Positions 9,386-18,727 of a DNA stretch of 64,000 nucleotides are shown here, piece after piece. How positions within the stretch are numbered: position 1 is the stretch's first letter; each line of letters opens with the position of its first letter. This DNA comes from Comamonadaceae bacterium M7527. Its GTDB lineage: Bacteria; Pseudomonadota; Gammaproteobacteria; Burkholderiales; Burkholderiaceae_C. Below the pieces are notes generated by a model that did no database searches, was not told where the DNA came from, and was given only the letters and a program-made list of their open reading frames with translations. The stretch covers positions 992,001 through 1,056,000 of the forward strand of contig CP087990.1 of NCBI GenBank assembly GCA_021044545.1, in the 5' to 3' direction. The translations under genes were made by a program, and so were the position numbers.

Positions 9386-9975
9386 CGCCCGCAACACACC
9401 AGGCAAACGGGTTTGCCACCTTGACAGCGCTGGTGCTGATCAGCGCCACAGCTGCAGTCATGCTGGCCTTGGCGCAGCGCCTGGACATAGAGGCTGATAC
9501 GCTTGCCAGCGAACGCAGCCACTTGCACAGGCAACATGCCGCGCAGTCGGCCTATATGGCCGCCATTGAAGCCATACGGCACCATACACAACTGCCGCGA
9601 ACGCCTGCACAACTAACGGTCTTGCGCGCCCGCATGGCGCCCCCTGCGCCACCCAACGCTACGCCCTGTTTGCCTCAGCTTGAACCCGGCCTGTGCCTGG
9701 GTTTGTCAATCTCAAGCCTTTCTGATGGCTGGCCACAGCAGTGGTGGACATCTGCGCTACACCGCAATGCCATGCTAGCCAGTGCGGCAAGCCTTGAGGT
9801 CAATACCAGCAGCCACTTGCCACCGGACCACCCCTTGCGCCACGCCCGCTATTGGATAAGGCCTTTCGAGCAACACAACAGCGAGCAACTCGCCTGGCAA
9901 GTGATGGTGTGGGTGCCCGCAGCCTCCAACATGGGCAGAGACACCATGTGGACGTTGTGGTGGCAATCTCCTTAA
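9382..9975 (+). CDS. pilX: Minor type IV pilin, PilX-like
   Basis: This 197-residue protein starts at the ATG overlapping the previous stop (ATGA). The prepilin-like segment is NG|FATLTALVLISATAAVMLAL, again without Glu at +5, a known trait of the PilX/GspK subgroup. The following region is rich in Gln and His and ends in a hydrophobic tryptophan-rich tail. It is the last gene of the minor pilin cluster. No pilY1 or pilE follows; ribD begins 14 bases downstream. Confidence 0.68.
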   Translation: MTPATHQANGFATLTALVLISATAAVMLALAQRLDIEADTLASERSHLHRQHAAQSAYMAAIEAIRHHTQLPRTPAQLTVLRARMAPPAPPNATPCLPQLEPGLCLGLSISSLSDGWPQQWWTSALHRNAMLASAASLEVNTSSHLPPDHPLRHARYWIRPFEQHNSEQLAWQVMVWVPAASNMGRDTMWTLWWQSP

Positions 9976-9989
9976 AGGCTCGCACTGGT

Positions 9990-11243
9990 ATGCTGTGCGC
10001 CATGTCCGCCCATGCCACCGACTTGCCACTACACCCAGCTACCCTAGCCAGCATTGGTGCGCCGGGCGCCGCCCCAGCCATGCCGCAGCAAGTGCGTGAT
10101 GACGCCCATGCCATGCAGCTGGCGTTGTCGCTGGCGCAGCAGGCGTTGTGGCTGTCCAACCCCAACCCACGTGTGGGCTGCGTGATCACCACGGCCAGCG
10201 GTCAAGTACTGGGTAGCGGCTACACACAGGCAGCGGGCAGCGCCCATGCCGAAGTCATGGCGCTGGCCTCTGCCGCACAACAACATGTGACTGTGGCCGG
10301 CGCCACAGCTTTCGTAACACTAGAGCCTTGTGCCCACACAGGCCGCACGCCGCCTTGCTGTGATGCCCTCATTGCGGCAGGTATCAAGCGCGTTGTCATC
10401 GCCGCGCTAGACCCCAACCCACAAGTCGCCGGCCAAGGCATGGCCTGCATGCGCGCTGCTGGCATTGAGGTGAGCCACGGCTTGCTGGCACGCGAATCGC
10501 AATGGTTAAACATTGGCTTTTTCAGCCGCATGCTGCGCAACAAGCCATGGGTGCGCCTCAAAATGGCGGCGTCGGTTGACGGCATTACGGCACTGCCCAA
10601 CGGCCAAAGCCAATGGATTACCAGCGCACAAGCGCGCGCCGACGGACACGCCTTTAGAGCCAGGGCCTGCGCAGTGCTCACAGGTGCTGGCACCGTGCTG
10701 TCTGACGACCCGCAGCTCAACGTACGAGGCCTGGACGTTGAGCGCCAACCGCACTTGGTGGTGGTGGACAGCCGACTGCAAACACCGCTTAGCGCCAAAC
10801 TGCTGCCCGCCAGCACACCAGCGCGTGCCGTGTGGCTTTACCACAGTGGCGCTGCACACGCCGACACACAAGCCGCCCTCACCCACGCAGGCGCCGAGCT
10901 GTGCACCATGCGCAACGCGGCAGGCAAGGTGGACTTAACCGCCATGTTCGGCGACTTGGCCAACAAAGGCGTGAATGAAGTGCACGTAGAGGCTGGCTCT
11001 GCACTCAATGGCTCGTTGCTGCGCGAAGGTCTGGTGGACGAGCTGCTGTTGTATGTTGCACCCAAGCTATTGGGTCAAGGCTTTGGCTTGTCGGGGTTTG
11101 GTCCACTGGATAGCCTGTCCGACGCCATTGAAATGGACTTTGCCAGCCCCACCATGGTCGGCTCGGACCTGAGGCTGCAAGCTGTTGTAGGCGGTGCAGA
11201 CGCGTTTTTAAACGACCAGATTTTTAACCAGCAATTCAACTAA
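9990..11243 (+). CDS. ribD: Bifunctional riboflavin deaminase/reductase RibD
   Basis: RibD deaminates the pyrimidine intermediate from GTP and then reduces its ribosyl group, steps two and three of riboflavin synthesis. The N-terminal deaminase has the zinc site HAE and PCAHTGRTPPCC. The C-terminal reductase begins near WVRLKMAASVDG and includes VEAGSALNGSLL. Start is ATG 9990 or 10002, in frame. It opens a ribD-ribE-ribBX-ribH-nusB run. No FMN riboswitch is seen before it, as pilX ends 14 bases upstream. Confidence 0.95.
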   Translation: MLCAMSAHATDLPLHPATLASIGAPGAAPAMPQQVRDDAHAMQLALSLAQQALWLSNPNPRVGCVITTASGQVLGSGYTQAAGSAHAEVMALASAAQQHVTVAGATAFVTLEPCAHTGRTPPCCDALIAAGIKRVVIAALDPNPQVAGQGMACMRAAGIEVSHGLLARESQWLNIGFFSRMLRNKPWVRLKMAASVDGITALPNGQSQWITSAQARADGHAFRARACAVLTGAGTVLSDDPQLNVRGLDVERQPHLVVVDSRLQTPLSAKLLPASTPARAVWLYHSGAAHADTQAALTHAGAELCTMRNAAGKVDLTAMFGDLANKGVNEVHVEAGSALNGSLLREGLVDELLLYVAPKLLGQGFGLSGFGPLDSLSDAIEMDFASPTMVGSDLRLQAVVGGADAFLNDQIFNQQFN

Positions 11244-11245
11244 CT

Positions 11246-11878
11246 ATGTTTACAGGCATCATCACTGGCGTTGGCCACATCACCCGCATTGAAGACTTGG
11301 GCAACACAAACGCCCATGGCAAGCGCCTGCACATCAGCACGCCGCCAGGCTATCTGGACGACGTGGGCCTGGGCGACAGCATTGCCCTGAATGGTGCTTG
11401 CATGACAGTGACCAGCTTTGACGCCACCGCTGACCTGTTCACCATAGACATATCGGTAGAGTCGCTCAGCAAAACCAGCGGCCTGGATGCCACCGGCACC
11501 ATCAATCTTGAAAAAGCGCTGCGCGCTCACGACCGCTTGGGCGGGCACATTGTGTCTGGCCACGTAGACGGCATAGGTCAGGTCAGGCGTTTTGACATCG
11601 TAGGCGAGAGCTGGCTGTTGCAAATTCAAATACCGCAAGCCTTGGCCAAATTTTTAGCCCACAAGGGCTCTATCACCGTCAACGGCGTGAGCCTTACGGT
11701 GAATAACGTGCTGGACAACCAGGACGGCTGCATCATAGACATCAACCTCATACCGCACACCATTGCAAACACGGCCTTGGGCGAACTGAAGGCCAGCGTA
11801 CAGGTCAACCTGGAGATAGACCTGATTGCCCGCTACTGTGAGCGCATGCTCAGCAAGGCGCCGGCTCCAGCAGCATAA
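11246..11878 (+). CDS. ribE: Riboflavin synthase alpha subunit
   Basis: Riboflavin synthase joins two lumazine molecules to make riboflavin. The 210-residue protein shows the two internally repeated lumazine-binding domains: MFTGIITGVGHI at the start and HIVSGHVDGIGQV opening the second, with NGACMTV and NGVSLTV at matching places. The ATG follows the ribD stop after two bases, so the two are co-translated. A family-typical length and repeat make this a firm call. In E. coli the same gene is called ribC. Confidence 0.96.
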   Translation: MFTGIITGVGHITRIEDLGNTNAHGKRLHISTPPGYLDDVGLGDSIALNGACMTVTSFDATADLFTIDISVESLSKTSGLDATGTINLEKALRAHDRLGGHIVSGHVDGIGQVRRFDIVGESWLLQIQIPQALAKFLAHKGSITVNGVSLTVNNVLDNQDGCIIDINLIPHTIANTALGELKASVQVNLEIDLIARYCERMLSKAPAPAA

Positions 11879-11930
11879 AGGCCATAGCTTGCGCCCAGGC
11901 CCTGGGGGTTAGTCATGCGCGTTACCCCAC

Positions 11931-11947
11931 AGGCCCATAAGGCCTGA
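11931..11947 (+). other. Short inverted repeat in ribE-ribBX gap
   Basis: CAGGCC and GGCCTG flank a five-base loop (CATAA), a perfect 6-bp stem. It lies 42 bases before the ribBX ATG. No T-run follows, so it is not a simple terminator. A GATAAT hexamer just after it (from about 11948) could be a -10 box. The gap does not match the FMN riboswitch consensus. Function is unknown. Confidence 0.35.
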
Positions 11948-11988
11948 GATAATGGCGGGTATTGCATATTTTTTCCCCTAGGTATCTC

Positions 11989-13101
11989 ATGGTCCAACCC
12001 GTTGCTATTTCCCCCGTACAAGACATTGTTGCCGAGCTCAAGGCTGGGCGTATGGTGGTATTGGTAGACGAGGAAGACCGAGAAAACGAGGGCGACCTGG
12101 TCATGGCGGCAGACCACGTGACGCCAGAGGCCATCAATTTCATGGCCAAGTTTGGGCGTGGTCTCATTTGCCTCACCCTGACCAAAGAACGTTGCCAGTT
12201 TTTAAAGCTGCCACCCATGGCCAGCAGCAACGGCACACAGTTCGCCACCGCTTTTACCGTCAGCATTGAGGCTGCCACAGGTGTGACCACTGGCATTTCA
12301 GCCGCTGACCGTGCGCGCACCGTGCAAGTGGCTGTATCTGGCGACAGTGCGCCGACAGACCTGGTGCAGCCAGGCCACGTGTTTCCGCTGCAGGCAGTAG
12401 ATGGCGGCGTGTTGATGCGTGCTGGCCACACAGAGGCCGGCTGCGACCTGGCCGCCATGGCGGGCTGCTCACCGTCCAGCGTGATTTGCGAAATCATGAA
12501 CGACGACGGCTCCATGGCACGTCTGCCCGACTTGCAGGTTTTTGCAGCCCAGCACAACCTCAAAATTGGCACCATTGCCGATCTCATCGAATACCGCAGC
12601 TCACACGAGTCTTTGGTAGAGCGCTTAGGCTCACGCCAATTGCAAACCACCCACGGTGCATTTACAGCGCATGCGTTCAAAGACCTGGCCTCTGGCAACA
12701 TGCACTTGGCGCTGGTCATTGGCGAGTGGGAGCAAACAGACGTCATACCCGTGCGCGTGCATGAGCCCTTGTCGGTGCTGGACGCCTTAGAGCTCAACGG
12801 GCGCATGCACAGCTGGCCACTCAACGCCAGCCTGGCCTACTTGCAACAGCAAGGGCGGGGTGTGGCTGTATTGCTCAATGCTGGTGAGACAAGCGCCGAA
12901 CTGCTAGACCAGTTTCAAGGCACAGCCCAAGCCAGCCATGGGCCAGGCGCTGGTCGTGTTGACCTGCGCACCTACGGCGTGGGCGCGCAGATATTACGCG
13001 AATGTGGCGTGTCCAACATGCGCCTGATGGGCTCGCCCAGGCGCATGCCCAGCCTGGCTGGCTACGGGCTAGACGTACATGGCTTTATTGACAACAAGTA
13101 A
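11989..13101 (+). CDS. ribB: 3,4-dihydroxy-2-butanone-4-phosphate synthase with degenerate GTP cyclohydrolase II domain (RibBX type)
   Basis: The N-terminal half (about 1-205) is a full RibB domain: VLVDEEDRENEGDLVMAAD, then DLVQPGHVFPL and RAGHTEAGCDL. It makes the four-carbon unit of riboflavin from ribulose 5-phosphate. The C-terminal half has the RibA fold outline, but the zinc-binding cysteines of active GTP cyclohydrolase II are absent. Such RibBX fusions are known in proteobacteria and lack cyclohydrolase activity. A TTG at 11962 is in frame, but ATG 11989 gives the normal N-terminus. Active ribA must lie elsewhere. Confidence 0.92.
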   Translation: MVQPVAISPVQDIVAELKAGRMVVLVDEEDRENEGDLVMAADHVTPEAINFMAKFGRGLICLTLTKERCQFLKLPPMASSNGTQFATAFTVSIEAATGVTTGISAADRARTVQVAVSGDSAPTDLVQPGHVFPLQAVDGGVLMRAGHTEAGCDLAAMAGCSPSSVICEIMNDDGSMARLPDLQVFAAQHNLKIGTIADLIEYRSSHESLVERLGSRQLQTTHGAFTAHAFKDLASGNMHLALVIGEWEQTDVIPVRVHEPLSVLDALELNGRMHSWPLNASLAYLQQQGRGVAVLLNAGETSAELLDQFQGTAQASHGPGAGRVDLRTYGVGAQILRECGVSNMRLMGSPRRMPSLAGYGLDVHGFIDNK

Positions 13102-13128
13102 AAGACCACTGCAAGGAAAGCTCACATC

Positions 13129-13593
13129 ATGTTTGGCGCAAACCAGGGCACTACCCCCACACTAGACGGACGCAAAGTGCGCATTGGCATTGTGCAAGCC
13201 CGCTTCAATGAAGACATCACCAACGCGTTAGCGGCAGCCTGTCTAGACCAACTAAAGGTCTTGGGCGTGCAAGATAAAAACATCAAACACGTCACAGTTG
13301 CTGGCGCCCTGGAGGTGCCCTTGGCGCTGCAAGCCATGGCCGTGTCTGACGACTTTGACGCGCTGGTGGCGCTGGGCTGCATTGTGCGCGGTGAAACCTA
13401 CCACTTCGAACTGGTGGCCAATGAGTCTGGCGCGGGTGTGACCCGTGTGTCTTTAGACAACGAAATCCCGATTGCCAACGCCATACTCACCACTGAAAAC
13501 ATGGCCCAGGCTGTGGCCAGGCAAACAGACAAAGGTCGAGACGCGGCAACCGTCGCCGTTGAAATGGCCAAACTGCTAGACGACCTGCGATAA
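13129..13593 (+). CDS. ribH: 6,7-dimethyl-8-ribityllumazine synthase
   Basis: Lumazine synthase condenses the RibB product with the pyrimidine from RibD. At 154 residues it is full length. Motifs: [26 protein letters not shown], and [18 protein letters not shown], which holds the catalytic His. It sits between ribBX and nusB, the common proteobacterial order, with a ribosome site GGAAAG upstream. Confidence 0.96.
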   Translation: MFGANQGTTPTLDGRKVRIGIVQARFNEDITNALAAACLDQLKVLGVQDKNIKHVTVAGALEVPLALQAMAVSDDFDALVALGCIVRGETYHFELVANESGAGVTRVSLDNEIPIANAILTTENMAQAVARQTDKGRDAATVAVEMAKLLDDLR

Positions 13594-13668
13594 TTCTACC
13601 CAGTCACAATGTGTAGCGGCCACTCGCTGGCCAGCTGCCTCGTTCACACTGCTCTTTTTGGATAAGCC

Positions 13669-14169
13669 ATGACTGATCAAGCCCCCACCGACCGCACCGC
13701 CAACAAACCCAAGGCGGCCATGCGCAAAGCCTCTGACAAGTCTGGCCGCACACGCGCCCGCGAATTTGCAGTGCAGGCCCTGTACCAGCACCTGGTTGGC
13801 CACAACCCAGTGGCACATATTGACGCCTTTACGCGCGACCTGACCGGTTTTCACAAAGCTGATGCGGTGCACTTTGACGCCCTGCTCACCGGCTGCATAG
13901 AAGACCAAGCGGAGCTGGAAGCCCTCATGACGCCGCACCTAGACCGCGAAGTCGCCCAAGTGTCCCCTATTGAGCGTGGCATTTTGCTCATTGGCACCTT
14001 CGAGCTCAAGCAGTGTCTTGATGTGCCGCTTCGTGTTGTCATCAATGAATGCATTGAACTGACCAAGTCTTTTGGCGGCACAGACGGCCACAAGTTTGTC
14101 AACGGCGTGATACATCCGCTGGGCCAACAACTGCGCCCGCACGAAACCAACGACGCTGCTAGCCAGTAA
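13669..14169 (+). CDS. nusB: Transcription antitermination factor NusB
   Basis: NusB binds boxA RNA with NusE (S10) and supports rRNA antitermination. The 166-residue protein has a basic N-terminal extension and the typical core: RARELAVQALYQ-like (here [15 protein letters not shown]), [41 protein letters not shown]. Downstream linkage to ribH is standard. The start ATG 13669 gives a slightly long N-terminus. Confidence 0.94.
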   Translation: MTDQAPTDRTANKPKAAMRKASDKSGRTRAREFAVQALYQHLVGHNPVAHIDAFTRDLTGFHKADAVHFDALLTGCIEDQAELEALMTPHLDREVAQVSPIERGILLIGTFELKQCLDVPLRVVINECIELTKSFGGTDGHKFVNGVIHPLGQQLRPHETNDAASQ

Positions 14170-14186
14170 ACAACAAAGGCCTTTTA

Positions 14187-15404
14187 ATGCGCATATCGCA
14201 GCGCGCTGAGCGCATCAAGCCTTTCATGGTGATGGAAGTGGCCAAAGCGGCACAGGCCATGGCAGCTCAGGCCGCGGGCACAGATCAGCCCATGGTGTTT
14301 TTAAACATAGGAGAGCCCGACTTCCTGGCACCACCCGCCGTGCAGGCGGCGGCCACGCAGGCTATGGCCAGTGGTCTGACCAGTTACACCCAAGCGCTGG
14401 GTATTGCACCACTGCGCGAAGCCATTAGCAAGTGGTACCTGCAGCGCTTTGGCCTGCACATTGACCCCTCACGCATAGCGGTCACGGCTGGCGCATCAGC
14501 CGCTTTGCAGCTGGCCTGCCTGGCACTGGTTAACCCCGGCGACGAGGTGCTCATGCCAGACCCCAGCTACCCGTGCAACCGCAACTTTGTGGCTGCGGCC
14601 AACGGCCAAGCCGTGTTGCTGCCCACTACCCCGCAACAACGCTTTCAATTAAGTGCCGAACAAGTCAGCAACGCTTGGGGCGACAACACACGCGGTGTAT
14701 TGCTGGCATCGCCCAGCAACCCCACTGGCACATCCATTGCCAGGGAGGAACTCACGCGATTGGCGCAAACCGTGCGCGCCAAAGGCGGCTTCACCATTGT
14801 TGACGAAATCTATCTTGGGCTGAACTTTGACGACGCCTTTAGCCACAGCGCCCTGGGCCTGGAAGACGGTTTAGGCGACGACATCATCAGCGTGAACAGC
14901 TTTTCCAAGTACTTCAACATGACAGGTTGGCGCTTGGGCTGGCTGGTGCTGCCGCCTGCCCTGGTACCGGTTGTAGAGCGTTTGGCGCAGCACTTGTTTA
15001 TTTGTGCCAGCACCATCAGCCAATACGCCGCCCTGGCCTGCTTTGAGCCCGACACCTTGGCCGAGTTCGAGCGCCGACGGGCCGCCTTTAAAGCCAGACG
15101 TGACTACTTCATACCAGAACTCAACCGCTTGGGGCTTCACGTGCCCGTCATGCCGGACGGCGCGTTTTACGCCTACGCCAACTGCCAAGCGGCCTGTGAC
15201 AAATGGGGTATTGCACCCGGTACGGCCCACCAACCGGGTGGCAGCTGGGCCTTTGCATTTGAGTTGATGAAGCGCGCAGGCATTGCCGCCACACCTGGGC
15301 TGGACTTTGGCGGTGCTCAAAACCACAACTTCATTCGCTTTTCGACTGCCAGCAGCATGGCCCAACTGCAAACGGCTGTGGCACGCTTGGAACAGGTGTT
15401 GTAG
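14187..15404 (+). CDS. PLP-dependent aminotransferase, class I fold
   Basis: A 405-residue fold type I aminotransferase. The PLP lysine lies in SVNSFSKYFNMTGWRLGW, and SPSNPTGTSI and the C-terminal NFIRFS (arginine binding substrate carboxylate) are visible. Closest families are aspartate/alanine-type aminotransferases; the substrate cannot be read from sequence. It starts 17 bases after nusB, and its stop overlaps the GTG of ybgC, so it may be transcribed with the tol genes. Confidence 0.85.
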   Translation: MRISQRAERIKPFMVMEVAKAAQAMAAQAAGTDQPMVFLNIGEPDFLAPPAVQAAATQAMASGLTSYTQALGIAPLREAISKWYLQRFGLHIDPSRIAVTAGASAALQLACLALVNPGDEVLMPDPSYPCNRNFVAAANGQAVLLPTTPQQRFQLSAEQVSNAWGDNTRGVLLASPSNPTGTSIAREELTRLAQTVRAKGGFTIVDEIYLGLNFDDAFSHSALGLEDGLGDDIISVNSFSKYFNMTGWRLGWLVLPPALVPVVERLAQHLFICASTISQYAALACFEPDTLAEFERRRAAFKARRDYFIPELNRLGLHVPVMPDGAFYAYANCQAACDKWGIAPGTAHQPGGSWAFAFELMKRAGIAATPGLDFGGAQNHNFIRFSTASSMAQLQTAVARLEQVL

Positions 15405-15850
15405 TGTCTGCCACCGCACCCAAACGCGCCGCACACCACCAGTGGCCAGTACGTGTGTACTGGGAAGACACAGACGCCGGGGGCATTGTGTTTTATGCCA
15501 ACTACCTCAAGTTTTTTGAGCGTGCACGCACCGAATGGTTGAGAACCTTGGGCCTGCAACAGGCTCAGATCAAGCAAGACCAAGACGGTATGTTCGTGGT
15601 GAGCGAAACCTCTGTGCGTTACCATCAACCCTGCCGCCTGGACGATGCCTTGACGGTGGACACACAGCTCGTAACCTGTGGCAAGGCCAGCATGGTGCTG
15701 GCACAGTCTGCCTGGCTGGATCAGCATCTGCTGTGCAGCGCCACCATTAAAGTGGGATGGGTTAGCGACAAGACGCTAAAGCCAGGCCGCTTGCCCGCAA
15801 CGCTGCTCGCTCTTTTGTCAAACGCACAGGCAGCTCCCGCCACGTCATAA
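15404..15850 (+). CDS. ybgC: Tol-Pal system acyl-CoA thioesterase YbgC
   Basis: A hotdog-fold thioesterase of 148 residues. The family motif VYWEDTDAGGIVFYANYLKF contains the catalytic Asp (DTDAGG). It starts with GTG sharing one base with the previous stop. YbgC is normally the first gene of the tol-pal operon, as here; its thioesterase is linked to phospholipid metabolism at the cytoplasmic face. The rest of the tol genes follow directly. Confidence 0.92.
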   Translation: MSATAPKRAAHHQWPVRVYWEDTDAGGIVFYANYLKFFERARTEWLRTLGLQQAQIKQDQDGMFVVSETSVRYHQPCRLDDALTVDTQLVTCGKASMVLAQSAWLDQHLLCSATIKVGWVSDKTLKPGRLPATLLALLSNAQAAPATS

Positions 15851-15872
15851 ACCACTGAACCAACTCAACGCC

Positions 15873-16559
15873 ATGAACCAAGATTTAGATATTGTTCACC
15901 TGTTACTCAATGCCAGCTGGGTGGTCCAAGCTGTGGTGGTGTTACTGCTTGGCGTATCCGTGGCCAGCTGGGCTGTAATCTTTGGCAAGACCTCAGCTCT
16001 GGCCCGCGTGCACCAGCGCAACACAGCGTTTGAGCAAGCATTCTGGTCTGGCACCAGCATGCACGACTTGTACACCGCTGCCATTCAAAAGACCACGGGC
16101 ACTGGTCCCATGGAGCGTATTTTTGCTGCGGGCATGCGTGAGTTTTTAAAGCTGCGCGAACGCCGCATTGCCGAGACCCACGTTTTACTTGAAGGTGCAC
16201 AACGCGCCATGCGCGCCAGCTTTCAGCGCGAGGTAGACGCGATGGAATCACAGTTGTCATTCTTGGGCTCGGTCGCATCGGTCTCGCCCTACGTGGGTTT
16301 GTTTGGCACGGTATGGGGCATCATGCACGCCTTTACAGGCTTGGCCTCACTGGAGTCCGTCACGCTGGCTTCCGTCGCCCCAGGTATTGCCGAGGCACTG
16401 GTAGCGACCGCAATTGGCTTGTTTGCCGCGATTCCAGCAGTGGTTGCCTTCAACCGTTTCTCTACCAAGGTAGACCGCGCGGCCAGCCACATGGATACGT
16501 TTGCCGACGAGTTCTCCAATATTTTGCAGCGCAACCTCAGCGCGCAAGCAAGCAACTAA
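15873..16559 (+). CDS. tolQ: Tol-Pal system proton channel subunit TolQ
   Basis: TolQ (228 residues) forms with TolR the inner-membrane motor that powers outer-membrane constriction at division. Three membrane segments are seen: near residues 12-35 (VVQAVVVLLLGVSVASWAVIF), and two in the C-terminal half (SPYVGLFGTVWGIMHAF; VATAIGLFAAIPAVVAFNRF). The MotA/TolQ/ExbB signature LEGAQRAMR to GLFGTVWGIM is intact. tolR follows after 12 bases. Confidence 0.96.
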   Translation: MNQDLDIVHLLLNASWVVQAVVVLLLGVSVASWAVIFGKTSALARVHQRNTAFEQAFWSGTSMHDLYTAAIQKTTGTGPMERIFAAGMREFLKLRERRIAETHVLLEGAQRAMRASFQREVDAMESQLSFLGSVASVSPYVGLFGTVWGIMHAFTGLASLESVTLASVAPGIAEALVATAIGLFAAIPAVVAFNRFSTKVDRAASHMDTFADEFSNILQRNLSAQASN

Positions 16560-16571
16560 GCGGAGCACGCC

Positions 16572-17030
<459 letters not shown>

Positions 17031-17072
17031 CCACGCACCCGCAGCCAAGACCACGACCACGCACAAGCCTGT

Positions 17073-17945
17073 ATGAACAACGCTTTGCCAACTGCAGCCC
17101 CCAAACCGCCACAAGACGGGCATTGGGGCCTACCGGTCGCCTTGGCCCTGGGCGTGCACGCCTTGCTGGTAGCCGCACTCACCTGGGGTGTGGCGTGGCA
17201 GCAAACGCAGGTTAGCGCCAACTTTGACGTAGAGCTGTGGTCTGACATACCCATTGCAGCCGCGCCACCGCCACCTGAGCCCAAACCCCAGCCAGAACCA
17301 GAGCCAACGCCTGAGCCTCCTGCACCCGAACCCGAGCCCACACCTGAACCAGCGCCACCGCCTGAACCCCCTGGACCAAGTGCTGCCGACATTGCCTTGG
17401 AACAACAGCGTGCGCTTGAGGCGCAGCAGCAGCTAGAAGCCGCCAAACTGGCTAAGGAAAAGGCAGCGAAAGAGAAAGCAGCCAGAGAAAAGGCCGCCAG
17501 GGAGAGGGCGGCCAAGGAAAAGGCTGCAAAGGAGCTGGCCGAGAAAAAAGCAGCACAGCAGCGTGCCCGCGAAGAAAAGGCCCTCAAGGACAAGCTGCGC
17601 CAAGAGCAACTGGCCCGCTTGAGCAACCTGGCAGGCACGGCTGGACAAACCGGCGATGCGGCGAAGGCAAGCGGCCCCAGCGCCAGCTACGCAGGCAAGG
17701 TCGTGGGCGCCATTCGCCCCAATATCGTGTTCACCGACGTGGTAGCGGGCAACCCTGGCGCCGAAGTAGAGGTCACCACACGCCCAACTGGTGAAATCCT
17801 GGGACGCACACTACGCAAGTCCAGCGGCATGCCGGCTTGGGATGAGGCGGTGCTGCGTGCCATTGACCGCACCGCAACACTGCCGCGCGACACCAACGGG
17901 CGTGTGCCCTCACCCATGCTGATACGGTTCCGGCCAAAAGACTAG
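17073..17945 (+). CDS. tolA: Cell envelope integrity protein TolA
   Basis: TolA (290 residues) links the TolQR motor to Pal. It has an N-terminal membrane anchor (about residues 18-38), a proline/glutamate-rich stretch (about 65-110), an Ala/Lys/Glu-rich long helix (about 115-180) and a C-terminal TonB/TolA-like domain (GEILGRTLRKSSGMPAWDEAVLRAID). The Pro-Glu stretch resembles TonB linkers. Unusually, tolB and pal do not follow; the next gene is on the other strand. Confidence 0.92.
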   Translation: MNNALPTAAPKPPQDGHWGLPVALALGVHALLVAALTWGVAWQQTQVSANFDVELWSDIPIAAAPPPPEPKPQPEPEPTPEPPAPEPEPTPEPAPPPEPPGPSAADIALEQQRALEAQQQLEAAKLAKEKAAKEKAAREKAARERAAKEKAAKELAEKKAAQQRAREEKALKDKLRQEQLARLSNLAGTAGQTGDAAKASGPSASYAGKVVGAIRPNIVFTDVVAGNPGAEVEVTTRPTGEILGRTLRKSSGMPAWDEAVLRAIDRTATLPRDTNGRVPSPMLIRFRPKD

Positions 17946-18019
17946 CAAACACAGTTTTCTTGCAGTCCATCGCCGCAATTTGACAACGGCTGCTGCGCAA
18001 ACCTGTATGGGTACACCGC

Positions 18020-18637
18020 TTAAGAGGCCACTTGTCGCAACTCGGCCATGGCTTGGCGAATGATGCTGGCGCTGGACCTCAAAAACAGCCCAGCCATCAG
18101 GCCGGCCACGACCAAATCTGGCCATGGGGCAGCGGTCCACGCCACCAGAGCAGCTGCCCCTATCACCGCGACATTGCCAATCGCGTCGTTGCGGCTGCAC
18201 AACCAGACCGACCTGACGTTGGCGTCGCCATCTCGGTAACGCCACAGTATCAACACGCTGGCCAGATTGGCCAACAAGGCCATCAAACCGATAGCGCCCA
18301 TGATGCCTGCACTGGGAACGCCCAGTATCCAAACCTGCCAAATGGTGGAGCCCAGCACCCAAGCCCCCATCAAAGCCAGGCTAACGCCCTTTAACAAGGC
18401 CGCACGCGCCCGGGTTTGCACGGCCCGGGCGATGGCCCACAGGCTAAGGCCATAGGTTAGTGCATCGCCCAGAAAATCGAGTGCATCGGCTTGCAGCGCC
18501 TGCGAGCCCGACCAGGCACCACCCAGTAGTTCGACCATGAACATGGCCGCGTTGATGACAATAACGGCCACCAACGCTTGCCGGTAAGCCCGGGTCGTGC
18601 CATCAAAGTGATTGCTTACACAACAGTGCTGCCCCAT
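18020..18637 (-). CDS. Short CDF-type cation transporter
   Basis: A 205-residue membrane protein with about six hydrophobic segments, matching the membrane part of cation diffusion facilitators. The TM2-like ADALDFLGDAL and TM5-like SRNDAIGNVAVIGAA carry the acidic and polar residues that bind metal in this family. The cytoplasmic C-terminal domain of classic CDF proteins is missing. ATG 18637 has GAGG nine bases upstream; an in-frame TTG at 18652 is less likely. It is read divergently from a MerR regulator through a promoter with a 19-base spacer, so metal efflux (Zn, Cd, Co or Pb) is inferred. Confidence 0.82.
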   Translation of the reverse strand: MGQHCCVSNHFDGTTRAYRQALVAVIVINAAMFMVELLGGAWSGSQALQADALDFLGDALTYGLSLWAIARAVQTRARAALLKGVSLALMGAWVLGSTIWQVWILGVPSAGIMGAIGLMALLANLASVLILWRYRDGDANVRSVWLCSRNDAIGNVAVIGAAALVAWTAAPWPDLVVAGLMAGLFLRSSASIIRQAMAELRQVAS

Positions 18638-18670
18638 GATGATGCCTCGCAATTGTTCAATAAAGCGCTG

Positions 18671-18701
18671 AGTCTAGTAGCTACAATCGTTGTAGGTTCA
18701 A
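18671..18701 (-). promoter_or_regulatory. MerR-type promoter with 19-bp spacer and dyad operator
   Basis: On the minus strand, TTGAAC (18701-18696) and TAGACT (18676-18671) form -35 and -10 boxes separated by 19 bases. That over-long spacing is the hallmark of promoters activated by MerR-family DNA twisting. Inside the spacer is a perfect dyad CTACAATCGTTGTAG (18681-18695). The promoter points at the CDF transporter gene. The MerR gene begins at 18728 in the other direction, so the same site probably also tunes the regulator. Confidence 0.8.
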
Positions 18702-18727
18702 GCACTTTTTTGCGGGGATGTCTCAAC

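Noticed and set aside
11879..11988. FMN riboswitch upstream of ribBX
   Set aside because: None of the conserved FMN-aptamer segments (such as AGGGTGAAATTCCC) are present; the gap is too short for the full aptamer.
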